The translations under genes and the position numbers were made by a program. Positions 1-11,810 of a stretch of DNA of 64,000 bases are shown one piece after another (the first letter of the stretch is position 1; every line of letters begins with the position of its first letter). The stretch spans positions 25,602,257 through 25,666,256 of the forward strand of contig CM029379.1 in assembly GCA_017165825.1 (NCBI GenBank), in the 5' to 3' direction. The stretch is from Hepsetus odoe (lineage: Eukaryota; Chordata; Actinopteri; Characiformes; Hepsetidae). The notes beneath the pieces were generated by a model, which saw only the letters and a list, made by a program, of their open reading frames with translations, made no database searches and was not told the origin of the DNA.

Positions 1-2075
1 ACATAATAATAAGTTTTAGTTCAGTCGTTGTAGTTTAGTGGTGAGGGCACATGACTGAGCTGCACACCTATGAACTGCAGTTTCTCAAATGGCACTGCAT
101 CAATAGCTGCTAGAACCACTTGGGCAAGAGAAAAGAAAGACATGCAGCAAGACTTTTCAGCCCTGGGTCCTCAGTGGTGGCATGAACTTCCACTATCAGA
201 ACTGGTGAGTCTTGCTAGCTTCATCTCTGCGCTATTTATTATAAAAACACTCTGGATACTTACCTATTAACTTTCAAGCCTTTATTATTGTTAAATGTGT
301 GCAGATTACCGCTTGTGTTTGACAACATTTTTGAAGTATGTAACTCAGATGGTAAAAATGAAGGAACAGCAGCTTCTGACTTATGTGTAGGTTAAAATGC
401 ATGAAGAACAGATGTGGACTTCAAAGCACAGATATATATCTATCTGGGTAAGAGGATCCACTAAATGCCATAAATGTAAAATAATTACTTTGGCGAATGT
501 TTATAGCACTACAATAATGAATTACATTCAGAAATGATCCTTAAAACTTTACGTTGCAAAGTTTAAAAAATGACCCACTTCTTCAATATGGGTGATTTTA
601 TCATACTCTTGGCAGTTTCATTTTCAACTGCTGCTCTATGACTGTTTACTGCTGGTCTGTACTATAAAAGACTTATGAATAATATAAAAATGTGTCCGTT
701 TAGCCATTCTTCAGATGAAGAGATGTCCATCTCGGCATACATGCTCTTCTCTTTTAGCTTTTTCTGTACTTCAAAGCTCCAACTTTTAAGAAAATATCTC
801 TTCCTCAGCAACCAACAAAAAGGGTATTTCATCTGGCCAACCTTCAATCAAGAATGTCCACACATGAACATATCAGACAGAAATGAATATATGAATATTT
901 GATATTGGCGAATAATGTTATGTTTTCATGGTAATTACATTACATGGGTGGGGTGGGTTTTTCCTTTTATGTTGATGTCTCTTCTGCCAGCTTTTGTTTC
1001 ACACCTGTTTTGGGGTCTATGCTGAGTTTTAATTGTTTTTTATTGTCTTTGAGTTTTGTTTTCCAGTTTTGTTTAGTTTTTGACCCATTGATTTTCCCCC
1101 TGTTAATTAATCAGTAATTTGTGTTTGGCAGCCTTTGGTATCACGCTTGGGTCCTCACTCAGTGTCAAACATGAGTGTTAATATTTCAAATTTGTTTAAT
1201 GGATCTAAAACAGGAAATGAACCACGTCATGTTTTACTGAGAAGTTGTTATGAAAAGTCACTTTTAGGAACTTTCCATAAATTATAAATCAATCTGTTAA
1301 CATTAGTTCATAGCAACCAGTTTGGAAGTGTATTTTTAATGGATTAAGCAGGTGCACGTGCAGCAGAGAGGCAAGCATTTACCTTAAATACAGAGCATCA
1401 GCTCTTTATATTCGCTGATTAATGCATCACAGTTTATTGACATTAAACTCAGTTAGTAAACAGTTATTAACCAATTTTCTGAAGTTGTGAAATGGCAAAA
1501 GCTCCTACCTCCAGAAGTACGAATACTTGTGCAAAAAAGGCTGATTAATGTACCAGTTCAACTATTTTACTCAATACAAGTGAAAAAGTACAGTCTCTAA
1601 AAGGGAACTGAACCTCATGTTATGTTTCGATAATTCAAAACCTAATAAACCATTTTAATTCCAGCTTTAAAAATGACTGAAAATAAAGAAATAATGAAAA
1701 TAATGATGTCTCCCCCAAAGAAAAAGTGGTCAGAATAATAAATACCCCAGTTAAGTACAGAGACCTGAAATCTCTATATAAGTACGGCAATTAAGTATTT
1801 GCACTCTGCAGAAAAACTTATTAACATATCTTCTTAATATATAAATAACATGTCTTAGCACACTTTCAAATGATATGTCTCTATTTTGTAGTGTTCTAAA
1901 TTAATCATTAATTGCTACCCAATTGTTAATTGCAAAGAAACTATAATAAAGTGTTACCAGACTCAAATACAGGGCAATTACAACACATTAAAGTAAAGTA
2001 CGCACATCAGGAGAATAGATACATTTTTCATTTTTCATGTTGAAATGTGGCGCAAAATTAACAGCATGGAACAAA
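1..2075. other. Intergenic, AT-rich, no gene seen
   Basis: No coding exon was recognised on either strand. A short stretch near 450-482 resembles the 3' tail shared by the second SINE family of this window (ending in aaatgccataaatgtaaa). The first 60 bases contain a tRNA-like SINE head motif (gtttagtggtgagggc). The short open frames here have no domain-like composition. The part next to 2076 is probably the 3' UTR of the minus-strand lectin gene; a possible polyadenylation signal (minus strand AATAAA) lies at 1433-1438. Confidence 0.5.
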
Positions 2076-4798
2076 TTAAATGCCACTACATGTCAGTTGA
2101 CTGGGGTATTCATTCTTTCTTTTATAAAAGACATTTCCATTTGGCTGCAGCCTCCAGGTCAGTGTGGTTTTCTCCATCATCCCCTGATCGATCAGTACCA
2201 GCTGAATCTGGAGAACAAAAAATCTAATTTATTGCAGACTATAAGAAAAACAGTCCGGTTTAATTTTGGTAAAGCTCGCCTGCTAGCTAGATCGCATCTT
2301 TTCAAATGAACTTCCCTGGAAGACTCAACATACTGTGTACCTAACTGCCAGTTCAATAATAGATGCCTGAACTGGCCGGAAGCATGTTGAGTGAAGGGGG
2401 AGAGGGAGGACCACTCCACCTGCCTCGACAGAGCAAAACAAATCATGCTTCAGTCATGTTCCACAGTGGTGCTCCATGGTGACGCTGACAACGTGAGACA
2501 TGTTTGAGTCCAAATTTAGCTTCAAATGAATCCATTTAATTCAATCAGTTTAATCAATTTAATTACATTTTCAGAAGTCAATGGTTACACAAGTCCTTTC
2601 TGTAAATACATCCTCAAAACTTTTCATCAAAGCTCTTCATGAAGGTGGAGCAGACTTCTGGATGTATTTACTGTCAGCTATAAAACCTAATTTGCAGCAA
2701 GCAGCCAAACACCACAGGCAGCCATTTACACAAAAATGATTTGTTTTCAGAAATCACCGCAGAAGCAGCAGTGCTGATCTAGAATCAGTGTTTCAGGAAA
2801 CAGCCCTCATAAATCTTATCCGAGCTTGGGTCTCACCTTCTTTAAAATGTCCATCTTCACTGCAGGGTCATTCACATTTTGACCTGAGAGCACCTTGATA
2901 TTCAGGATCTGGACATAACCCGTCACATTCCCTGCTAAAGTGGTGAAAAGAAAAAACCATCATCATCCATTCTGTTCTGTTCATTCTATGGTTCCGCTGA
3001 CCGTAAAGGTGCATTGTGTAGTTTACAGTAACCTACTGTAGTCCTTCAGTGAGCATTGTAATGGTGGATCATAGTGACACTGATTAGAGCAGTGTTAGTA
3101 TGTGAAGTGAAATGAAAGTGACTAGTTCTTATTGTGAGTACACAACAAAACACTCAGTGAACCCCAATGAAATGGGACCTCTGCACCCGGGTTCAGCTAT
3201 TGAAAGCACCCAGGAAGCAGTGATGGGGAGGGTATCTCACTCAAGGATACCTCAGGGCAACCTACTGGTCTGGGATTCAAACCTGTGACCTCCCGATCTT
3301 GAGGCCAACTCCCTAACTACTAGGCCACCGCTACCCCCAGTGGTGTGTGTATTATTTTAACAGTATTCTTTTTGTGACATCATAAGACCCATAAGAGACC
3401 TCAGTCAGTCCAAAAGCATGAATGTCAGGTGGACTGGAGATGCTAAATTGCCCGCAAGGTGTGACTATGTTTGTGTGTGTGTGTGTGTGTGCGCACGTCT
3501 CCCCAGGGATAGACTGGAGACCATTGCAGGGTGATTTTCCACCTTTCACCATATAAGTACTAATTAAAAAAGCAACTCATGGATGAATGAAGGATGGATT
3601 GACGATGGAACAGAATTATTTGCTGTTGCATTCTGTTAGCTTGCTTTGATAATTAATATGCTTTCTTTACCAGTGAGTCTGTTTTTGGTGTCAGTGTTAT
3701 GCCTTTAAAGAGCTGGACCCACCTGCTTTCGTCGTCTGTTTAACATCGCCGTAACAGAGAAAGGGCAGTGATGTGTTGCAAGTCTCTGTCCACATGGTGT
3801 TTGTGTCTGTGTTTATTAGTGCACAGCTCTGACCTGCCCCTGTTGGTTCTCCATAGAGCCAGTTTCTGAAGGTGGATTGGCTATGGTCTGACCATCTCCA
3901 GGTGGACCTCAAACCAATCCAAGCCGTTACTGATGCAGGCAGAAGTTGTTTAGCATTATTGTTCTCTATTGCATTCCTGAAACTGGCCAGGTCCAACTTG
4001 TAATTCCTGCAGTAACTCTGAGCAGCGTACCAAGTGACTTTGTTCAACTTGATTGAAAATATTTTTATGACTGTCAAATTAAAAAAACCTGAAAAAAAGA
4101 AAAGCTCTCAGCTCAATGTTTTAAAATGCTGGAGACTACCAAAAGAGAATTCTTCATGAGTAGAGTTTTCAGGTACCTGTACGTTATTTTTCTCACCACA
4201 TATAACCCACAACATTTCAACACAACAAACTCTTTACTAGTCAGTTAATCAGTTGTTTAGTTGGTTTAATAGTCTTTCTTATATTAATATAGCTTGAGGT
4301 ATAGTTCACAGAAACCGCCAGCAGAAATGTCCTACTTTTAAGAGAAAGAAGTTAAATCTGTACTTCTGCTTCTACACATGTGATTTAAAATGAAACAACT
4401 GTATAGAGACTCACCTGTTGGCATGCAGCAGAAATATTCAGTCTGATTACAGTTGCAGCTGACCCATTTCCCATCCGTCCGGATTACAGCACACGTTTTG
4501 GTTGCATTGCTGCTGTCCGGTTCATTAGGGGCCCAGTTGATGAAGCTGAGGTTATTTTGACCAGCAGTAGACCAACCCCAGTCTTTATACAGCCCGATCC
4601 ACACCTGCTTTTTGCTTGAATACACGGCCTCAGCTGCACGCTGCATGTCATCGCTGCTGTTAAAGGTGGCCAGGTCTGTGTACGTTTGTTTGCAGTAGCT
4701 CTGCGCGTCGGCCCAGGATTTCTCATCAGATACGTAGTAGTATTGAACAGATGGCATTGAAATAGATGACTGAAGACACAGAGGCAGGACACACAAAC
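2076..4798 (-). CDS. Secreted two-domain C-type lectin-like gene (first exon missing)
   Basis: Four coding exons are visible on the minus strand: 4798-4415 (384 nt), 4088-3723 (366 nt), 2931-2837 (95 nt; acceptor could also be at 2934) and 2207-2076 (132 nt, stop at 2078-2076). Phases match throughout (1,1,1,0). Exon 2 starts with the hydrophobic end of a signal peptide, then a lectin domain with SYCKQ, WIGLYKD, an NEPDSS sugar-site-like motif and paired cysteines. Exon 3 is a second lectin domain (SYCRN, WIGLRS, PFLCYG) lacking EPN/QPD and WND motifs, so it probably does not bind calcium. The last two exons encode a tail (NVNDPAVK, WRLQPNGNVF) seen also in the paralogue at 20730-23583. The first exon, with the start codon, was not found; it may lie in the assembly gap at 7223-7622 or be too short to recognise. 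Sugar ligand unknown. Intron 3 holds a SINE. Confidence 0.85.
3102..3340 (-). mobile_element. tRNA-derived SINE, family 1 (minus)
   Basis: Reverse copy of the commonest SINE in the window. The plus strand shows the conserved middle (ctcagggcaacctactggt) and ends with the tRNA-like head (taggccaccgctaccccc). It sits in the third intron of the minus-strand lectin gene, so it is in the same orientation as that gene. Confidence 0.8.
3415..3551 (+). mobile_element. Partial SINE, family 4, with CA/GT tract
   Basis: It contains ggtggactggagatgctaaa and agactggagaccattgcagg, which match the middle and 3' part of the element at 6044-6320. A short GT repeat (3471-3492) interrupts it. The tRNA-like head is missing. 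Confidence 0.55.
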
Positions 4799-5414
4799 CT
4801 GTGCAGATTCAAGTGTTGCAATTGTGAGGCAGTGGTACTGTTAGGGCAAGACCAATGGCAACCAAAACATGTTATGGGAGTATTGGTTAAAATACCTTGG
4901 TTAAAGTGATCTGAACATTTAGCAATGTTTTTAGTGATGTAAATGTGTGCTTTAAAAAAACCTTGTGAAATTCTGTTTGCAATCTCCAAATTCATATGGT
5001 ATGTTTTATTTTGAAAACATATTCATTTCTTTATTTAGGTAAGTTTTATTTATTTAGATAGGTATTAGGTTTGATTTATTTATTTATTTGTTTGTTTGTT
5101 TATTTAGATAGGTAAGTTAGTTTGTTAACAGAAGCTTTGAGTAACATCTGATTCAGATGAGTTGGAGCAGGTACTAGATTTTAATTTTAGATGTTCATGG
5201 AACATGTGTTATCGCTAGTTGGTGCCAGCTTTTAGTGAATAAAACTGGATAAGATAACCTTTTGTTCTGAGTTTAGCTATAACTACACATTTTGGTTGAT
5301 TTAATAATAGAGTGTATTATGGAAATAAGGATGCAGTATACTTTAAAAACAAGAATTTTTAAATGAATTTAATTGATGCTCCAAAGTTCTTGAAATCGTT
5401 ATTAAGTATTTCTT
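4799..5414. other. No gene seen
   Basis: AT-rich sequence upstream of exon 2 of the minus-strand lectin gene, with a simple tttatttattt tract near 5040-5105. I looked here for a short signal-peptide exon ending in a phase-1 donor and found no convincing one. Confidence 0.4.
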
Positions 5415-5439
5415 GTAGTGTACTCTACTTCCAGTCAGT

Positions 5440-5880
5440 CATTAAACAGAGTCAGACTAAGCATCATCTTCAGCATGGTTACTGGTAGAGGAAGTGTTGA
5501 TCTACCAGCAGCATTGACAGCAGAGTCACGCCTTCATTTTGGAAGCTTCTTCCACTCTTTGGTAACTGCTCAAACTCATTTTGGAAGCACTGGTGTTCAG
5601 CCATGTTCAGGTTTCAGGTCTGGACTCTAGCTGGGCCAATCCAGAGTTTTTCCAAAGCCACTGTCTTTTCTTTTGTCTTAAAAGCATGCCACAGCTTGAT
5701 AATTTTTAAAATTATAAACCTGTACCTGGACTGAGATCAGGGGCACTTTACTTTTCACTCAGAATTATTGTTTCTGCTTTTGTTTTTCCTCTATCTTGAC
5801 TATCCTCCCAGCCCCATCACAGAAAAAATAGCATGATACTGCCACCACCATTTTGATTTAAAGGATTTTGCTTCTCAATG
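5440..5880 (-). mobile_element. Decayed Tc1-like transposase fragment (minus)
   Basis: Read on the minus strand, two pieces of a Tc1-family transposase can be recognised: a glycine-rich segment like GGGSIML (plus strand gatactgccaccaccat near 5835-5853) and, further on, a LDWPS.SPDL-like segment (plus strand near 5625-5645). The reading frame is broken and no terminal repeats were found, so it is a dead fragment. Confidence 0.55.
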
Positions 5881-6043
5881 TGTAAGAGATACATTTACCA
5901 GAACGGCCTGACTGGTGGAGTGCAGCAGTTATGGTAGCTCATATGTAAGGTTGTCTCTTCTCTGCAAAGAATACTTGATTATATGTCTGACAAAGAAGAC
6001 TAATGATGCTACAAAATCTGTTGTATTAGAGAATGACTGATCC

Positions 6044-6320
6044 AGGGCAGTGCCGCACTGCAGCCTCACACAGAGAAGGTCCAGGTTTGGTTCCCAGGCG
6101 ATGTGGTTTGGGTCCTTTCTGTGTGGAGTTTGCATATTCTCCCCTTGTCCGTGTGGGTTTCCTCTGGGTGTTGCCGGCTTCCTCCCATCACATGCATGTT
6201 AGGTAGATTGGAGATACAAAATTGCCCCCTAGCTGGAAGTGTGTGGTAGAGTGATTTTATGTTTGCCCTACAATGGACTGGTGACCTGTCCAGGGTGTGT
6301 CCCAGCCTTTTGCACTGTGA
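6044..6320 (+). mobile_element. tRNA-derived SINE, family 4 (plus)
   Basis: It has a tRNA-like head (cagtgccgcactgcagcctc...ggtttggttccc), then the phrase tctgtgtggagtttgcat common in fish SINEs, then ctggtgacctgtccagggtg. Other copies in the window are at 3415-3551 (partial, same strand) and 40165-40420 (minus). Confidence 0.75.
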
Positions 6321-6785
6321 AAGTTGGAACAGACTTTCGCAGGTCTATGGACAGTTCTCTCAGCCTCATCACTTTGTAATGACTTTGACATCAATTGTGA
6401 GTCCTTATATGGACAAGAATCCTTTCCTTACTATGTCCAGTTAATTCAGTTAGGCCTAGGTGGACTCTAGTCACGCTGCAGTAACACCTCACGGAGCATT
6501 AAGAGAAGTAGGATTCACCAGAGATCAGCTGAAAGCTGAAGGTATTTTTCTTATAATACACTAACAGAATGCGCCAAAACCTCTTTTGCCTTGCCGTTAC
6601 AGAGTTTTGTGTGTAGACTGATAACAAAAAATGAATTGAATTAATTTTAACATGAGTCTGAAACTTAACAAACTGAAAAATTTGAAAACTTATCATACTG
6701 ATTAGGCTACACATTCAATATTAAATCGACTTAATTTGAACTTTCATGGACAAATGTAGCAGCAAGTTTAATGACTGGATATGCA

Positions 6786-6811
6786 CAAACACCCACAAAC
6801 ACTCACACACA

Positions 6812-6870
<59 letters not shown>

Positions 6871-6871
6871 N

Positions 6872-6919
<48 letters not shown>
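6786..6919. repeat. (CA)n microsatellite with one N
   Basis: About 130 bases of CA repeat, with an unresolved base at 6871. The long open frames of alternating Cys-Val or His-Thr here are artefacts of the repeat. Confidence 0.97.
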
Positions 6920-6921
<2 letters not shown>

Positions 6922-7104
6922 CTAACCTAAACCCAGCAGGAAAGGAAGGTTCCGTGTCTGCATTGTTGATGAGCAGCTGTTCTGAAATACAGTAAAAACA
7001 GTGGTTATTTAAACACGGCTCTAACACTTCTGTTAAAATCCTAGTAGTTTTTAAGTTAAAGCACTCAACAAAAAATCTAGAAGGGCTACACAGAAGCTCA
7101 TATA

Positions 7105-7222
7105 TACAGTGCTGTGCAAAAGTTTTAGGCAGGTGTGGAAAAAATGCTGTAAACAAAGAATGCTTTCAGAAATATAAATAATGATTGTTTATTTTTATCA
7201 ATTTACAAAATGCAAAGTGAGC
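7105..7222 (+). mobile_element. Left end of a Tc1-derived MITE, cut by the assembly gap
   Basis: It begins tacagtgctgtgcaaaag and continues with aatgctgtaaacaaagaatg and a cagaaatataaataatgatt stretch, nearly identical to the first 120 bases of the complete element at 49564-50150. The rest of the element is presumably inside the gap that follows. Confidence 0.8.
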
Positions 7223-7622
7223 NNNNNNNNNNNNNNNNNNNNNNNNNNNNNNNNNNNNNNNNNNNNNNNNNNNNNNNNNNNNNNNNNNNNNNNNNNNNNN
7301 NNNNNNNNNNNNNNNNNNNNNNNNNNNNNNNNNNNNNNNNNNNNNNNNNNNNNNNNNNNNNNNNNNNNNNNNNNNNNNNNNNNNNNNNNNNNNNNNNNNN
7401 NNNNNNNNNNNNNNNNNNNNNNNNNNNNNNNNNNNNNNNNNNNNNNNNNNNNNNNNNNNNNNNNNNNNNNNNNNNNNNNNNNNNNNNNNNNNNNNNNNNN
7501 NNNNNNNNNNNNNNNNNNNNNNNNNNNNNNNNNNNNNNNNNNNNNNNNNNNNNNNNNNNNNNNNNNNNNNNNNNNNNNNNNNNNNNNNNNNNNNNNNNNN
7601 NNNNNNNNNNNNNNNNNNNNNN
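7223..7622. other. Assembly gap (400 N)
   Basis: Exactly 400 undetermined bases. The left flank is a MITE end and the right flank an AT repeat. The true length is unknown; the round size suggests an estimated or padded gap. Confidence 0.99.
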
Positions 7623-7675
7623 ATATATATATATATTTATATATATATATATATATATATATTATATTATATACA
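7623..7675. repeat. (AT)n microsatellite
   Basis: AT dinucleotide repeat with one slippage interruption, immediately right of the gap. Confidence 0.95.
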
Positions 7676-9480
7676 GTATAAATTTATCCTTCAGGCTCAT
7701 CGAAACATAATGGGTGTTTGATTGAATACAGAGTGGAGCTCACCTGTAGCTCGCATTAACAAGCTTATCTTTTCTTTCAAACTCTGCAGCCTCATTATTC
7801 AAATGAAAGCAAATGCCATGAAAATGAACAAAGACAGCACTAAACATTGCAAGGCTGTATCATCCTATTAGAATAGTATTAAAATAGGTGATTCAATGGG
7901 TGGAAACTTAACCCATTCCACATAGGGTTGCTATTATTATAGGGCAACTTAGTTTATGTCATGAGGCTCTTATTAGGTGTCAAATGATGATAAGCATAAG
8001 ATGCTGGTCTCCTCTTCTGGTGCAACTGAATACTCCATGTTTATCTCCACAGCTCTGAAGCTATTGAGTAGAATGTTTACAACATCATTAAATAAATGCA
8101 TTATGAAAAGTACTTCATAAACATAAGTGAATCTGAGATGTAGCATAAACCTGGATATTTTCCAACATGAGCTCATTATGAACCTTAATCTCGCCCACCT
8201 GCCAGTACACTAGGAGTGTGAACAAAATTTGATTAATGTGACTTTAATGTTGCATAAACAACAGATTTTTCCTGCTGAAACTACAGTAGAGGGGGCACCG
8301 GCAGGTTTAACAACTGGAAGACATGAAAGGGTAGCACAAGAGAATTAAATGTGAGAGAAGAAAAGAGAGAAACATACTTCAAATAATGTTCATAATCATT
8401 ATGAACAATAGTCTAGAAATAAGGGAGGGTTTAGCACAGTTTGGGTTTTGTTTTTCAAACACACTCAGTAAATCTGATAATAGACACTGTTACTAATACT
8501 GACACTATTACTAGTGTTAATAATAATAGCACTGATTTACAACTAATGCAGGTTATGTTGATCTTACATTCCAGCAAATTACAGGAAAAAATCCATTAAA
8601 AATTAAGAAAGACCATAAAATCCAAGGAAAATAAATAGGGAGGTGTAGTAAATAATAAAAAATTTTAAAGAAAGATCATAATAGACAATACAGAAAAGAA
8701 CATCAATTTTAAGAAAATAACATTTAAAAATGATTGAATTAAACAATAAATAGTTACAAATAGTTGATAAACTAAAAAAGCAGCTAAAAAGTAGTTGTAT
8801 CTCATTGTCCACAGGTGAGATGAACTTGGGACATCCCAAAATATGCTGACCCCAGCCCTTCAGGACCATAAAGGGACCACTGGATTCGTTCTCGCTGGAC
8901 TGTTCACATTGACCTCAGGACAGTGAGAATGTGCTCATCTAGCTGTTTAGAATCCTCTGCTTTAAGCCCAAGCGTCCATTTTTAAATTCAGACTTTTGAT
9001 GACACTAGATTAATAAGGATTCTTTGTTATTTACTCAAGGCCATTTTCAGTGTAAAAGTATCAGCACTGCAGCTGTGATATATTAGGAGCTCCTTCTGTA
9101 AAGCCCTTCAGAATGTGCTGAAGAGTGACAATGTGAGTTATGAAGAAATCTTGGTTCTAAATCTGTAGTAGAGCTGTAGTAGAGAGTATAGAAAGGAGAA
9201 TCTGAAGTACGGGCCTCTGAGAATAAGCTCTTTGTGTGGAAACCTGTTTATTAGAACAGTGGAAACCAGCCTAATTGGATTTTCCTGAGATTCTACTGTG
9301 AACAAGCTTTTCACTGATATGACACCTCACGATTGCAAGAATGTGCTGAGTTGAGAAATTATTGCCTGGGTGAAAAAACCTACTGTTCTTTCAGTTTGTA
9401 GGGTCTGAACTTATAAAAAAAAAAATGGGATCACTACCAGAAAATATATATCTTGCCACAGCATTGCGCAGATAAATACA
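7676..9480. other. No gene seen
   Basis: AT-rich sequence without a recognised coding exon or repeat. An open stretch on the minus strand near 7800-7745 ends in a donor-like AGGTGAGC, but nothing supports it as an exon. Confidence 0.4.
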
Positions 9481-9488
9481 GAACCTAC

Positions 9489-9567
9489 CTGCAGTATGGA
9501 TGAATAGACCACGTAGGACACGCCGTTCACCTTCACAGCTCCTTCACGCTTCTTTCTTCTCCTCAGC
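9489..9567 (-). other. Candidate orphan exon with ITIM-like tyrosine
   Basis: On the minus strand one frame stays open from about 9567 to 9489, giving a basic run (RRRKKRE) followed by VNGVSYVVYSSILQ and a good donor (CAG|GTAGGT). VVYSSI loosely fits an ITIM (V/I/L-x-Y-x-x-I/L/V). The other two frames have stops. The acceptor is unclear (cctaaag is a weak candidate) and no neighbouring exon was recognised, so this may be chance. Confidence 0.2.
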
Positions 9568-9936
9568 TCTTTAGGTCTCATCTCATTGCCTCTGGATATC
9601 TTATACTGCCTATTAGGTTTCTTCTCACATGCAAAACATGTCCAAGTTCAACATCTGTTGCCAAGAACCCACCATTAGAAAAGAAACTACTTTCCATCAT
9701 GGCTTCTTCATGGAAATCCACCTTGAGCATGTTTAAACTAACCTGCTTATGAAAATAAAGCAAATGTTGAAATACAGCACCCGGACTTTCCCATAATTCC
9801 CTCCTTGTCCTGTGCGTGTTGACTAACATAGGGTCAGTCTTATTTACTGGACTTCTGTTAAAAGTCATCAGTGTAGTTTTTCTTTCAGAAAGGGACATTA
9901 TATATTAGACAATGCATTGGAATTGTAAGCCCAGGT

Positions 9937-10035
9937 TCTAATCTTCTTCTTCTTTCATAAACCTCCTCGTTGGTCTTCCTCTTTTCCTCTTTCCTGGAAG
10001 CTCCATGTTCCTCCCAATATAATTCTCATCTCTCC
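9937..10035 (-). mobile_element. RTE-type LINE 3' fragment (minus)
   Basis: The plus strand reads ataaacctcctcgttggtct and tctttcctggaagctccat, the reverse of the region of the RTE element at 10335-11810 that encodes the ELPGKRRRGRPKRR segment. It is short and truncated at both ends. Confidence 0.65.
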
Positions 10036-10129
10036 TCTAAGACCAGGTTCTAATATCTCTGCATATTATTATTTCATTTTCAATCATTGCTAATTCATCA
10101 CTCTTGAACATAAAAAATTTTCCCCTTAC

Positions 10130-10187
10130 CACTACAGTCAATCAGGCATAACAGCGAAAGGAACCACACTAACAGTCTATTTGACAT
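10130..10187 (-). CDS. Orphan signal-peptide exon, gene unknown
   Basis: ATG at 10187-10185 opens a 19-residue hydrophobic leader (MSNRLLVWFLSLLCLIDCS) that ends with a phase-1 donor, G|GTAAGG, at 10130/10129. This is the classic form of a first coding exon of an immune-type secreted or membrane protein. No matching second exon (for example an Ig or lectin domain) was recognised downstream on the minus strand before 9480. It might start the minus-strand lectin gene 5.3 kb away, but that gene's exon 2 already supplies the end of a leader, so the fit is poor. It may be a relic or serve a gene partly lost in the gap. Confidence 0.35.
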
Positions 10188-10334
10188 GATCCACTGAGAA
10201 ATCTGATGTTCTCTTTCAAAATGTTTGCATGATTAATAGGTTAAGATGTAAACAAACTCAGAACTTGTTTGGTGTTCTAGGGAATCTCTGATTGTCTGAA
10301 TTGTTAACAGTGGTAATGAATGGAATCAGACTTT

Positions 10335-11810
10335 TTCTACAAGGGCTATGAAGATGCTGTCAGAAGAATGGAAAGGCTGTTGGACCAGATGACATACCAG
10401 TGGAAGCATGGAGGTGTTATGGGGAGATGGCAGTGGAGTTTCTGACCAGATTGTTTAACACAATCTTGGAAAGTGAAAAGATGCCTGAGGAGTGGAGGTG
10501 AAGTGTACTGGTACCGATCTTCAAGAATAAGGGTGATGCACAGAGCTGTAGCAACTGTAGAGGGATAAAGTTGATCAGCCACAGCATGAAGTCATGGGAA
10601 AGAGTAGTGGAAGCCAGGTTAAGGGAAGAGGTGAGGATTAGTGAACAGCAGTATGGTTTTATGCAGAGAAAGAGCACTACATTTGCAGTGTTTGCTCTGA
10701 GGGGGTTGATGGAGAAGTACAGAGAAGGTCAGAAGGAGTTACACTGCCTTTGTGGACTTGGAGAAAGCATATGACAGGGTGCCTAGAGAGGAGTTGTGGT
10801 TTTGTATGAGGAAGTCAGGTGTTACAGTTAAGAATCTGAGAGTAGTTCAAGATATGTATGATGGCAGTGTAACAGTGGTGAGAGCTGCAGTGGGAGTGAT
10901 GGATGCATTTAAGGCAGAGGTGGGATTACATCAAGGATCAGCGCTGAGCCCATTCTGGTTTGCAATAGTAATGGACAGGTTGATGGACAAGGTTAGACAG
11001 GAATCTCCGTGGACGATGATATTTCCTGATGATATTGTGATCTGCAGTGAGAGTAGGTAGCAGCTTGAGAAGATCCTGGAGAGATGGAAATGTGCTCTAG
11101 AGAGGAAAGGAATGAAAGTGAGTAGGTAAAAGACAGAATACATGAGTGTGAATGAAAGGGAGGAAAGTGGAGTGGTTTGGATGCAGGGAATAGAGGTGAC
11201 AGAGGTGGAGGAGTTTAAATACTTGGGATCAACAGTTCAGAGTAACGGCTAGTGTGGAAGAGAGGTGAAGAAGAGAGTGCAGACAGGTTGGAATGGGTGG
11301 AGAAGAGTGGCTGGAGTGATTTGTGACAGACGCGTACCAGCTAGAGTAAAAGGGAAGGTTTACAGGACAGTAGTGAGACCAGCTATGTTGTATGGTTTGG
11401 AGACGGCGGCACTGACGAAAAGGCAGGAGGCGGAGCTGGAGGTGTCAGAGTTAAAGATGCTGAGATTTTCGTTGGGTGTGACGAGGATGGACAGGATCAG
11501 AAATGAGTACATTAGAGGGACAGCTCAGGTTAGACGTTTTGGAGACAAAGTTAGAGAGGTAAGGTTGCGTTGGTTTGGACATGTCCAGAGGAGAAACGAG
11601 GATTATAATGGGAGGAGGATGTTGAAGATGGAGCTGCCAGGAAAGAGGAGAAGAGGAAGACCAAAGAGGAGGTTTATGGACATGGTGAGAGAGGACATGC
11701 AGGTGGTTGGTTTGAAGCAGAAAGATGCAGAGGGCCGGATGAAATAGAGACGGTTGATCCATGTGGCGTCCCCTAAATAGGAGCAGCCGAAAGAAAAAGA
11801 AGAAGACATT
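10335..11810 (+). mobile_element. RTE-clade non-LTR retrotransposon, 5'-truncated and frameshifted
   Basis: Pieces of a reverse transcriptase occur in order on the plus strand: a QQYGFM segment (about 10645), LEKAYDRVPREELW (10755-10797), GLHQGSALSPF (10924-10955), the catalytic box as FPDD instead of FADD (11024-11035), and SKTEYM-like and NEREESG segments. Then come the C-terminal WFGHVQRR (11571-11595) and LPGKRRRGRPKRR (11634-11673). Several stops and frame changes break it. The 3' end is a short A-rich tail (gaaagaaaaagaagaaga). The endonuclease part is missing. The broken frame and the altered active-site box show it is inactive. Confidence 0.85.

Noticed and set aside
4484..4792. Second frame over lectin exon 2
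   Set aside because: Shadow frame; lacks the lectin motifs found in the frame used.
6721..7156. Open frames of alternating Cys-Val and His-Thr
   Set aside because: Produced by the CA microsatellite; no initiation context and no domain.
7181..7710. Two open frames of 166 codons
   Set aside because: They run through the 400-N assembly gap and an AT repeat.
10130..10187. Using the orphan leader exon as exon 1 of the minus lectin gene
   Set aside because: The phases fit, but the lectin exon 2 already begins with the hydrophobic end of a signal peptide, so the join would give two leaders; the intron would also be over 5 kb and cross the gap.
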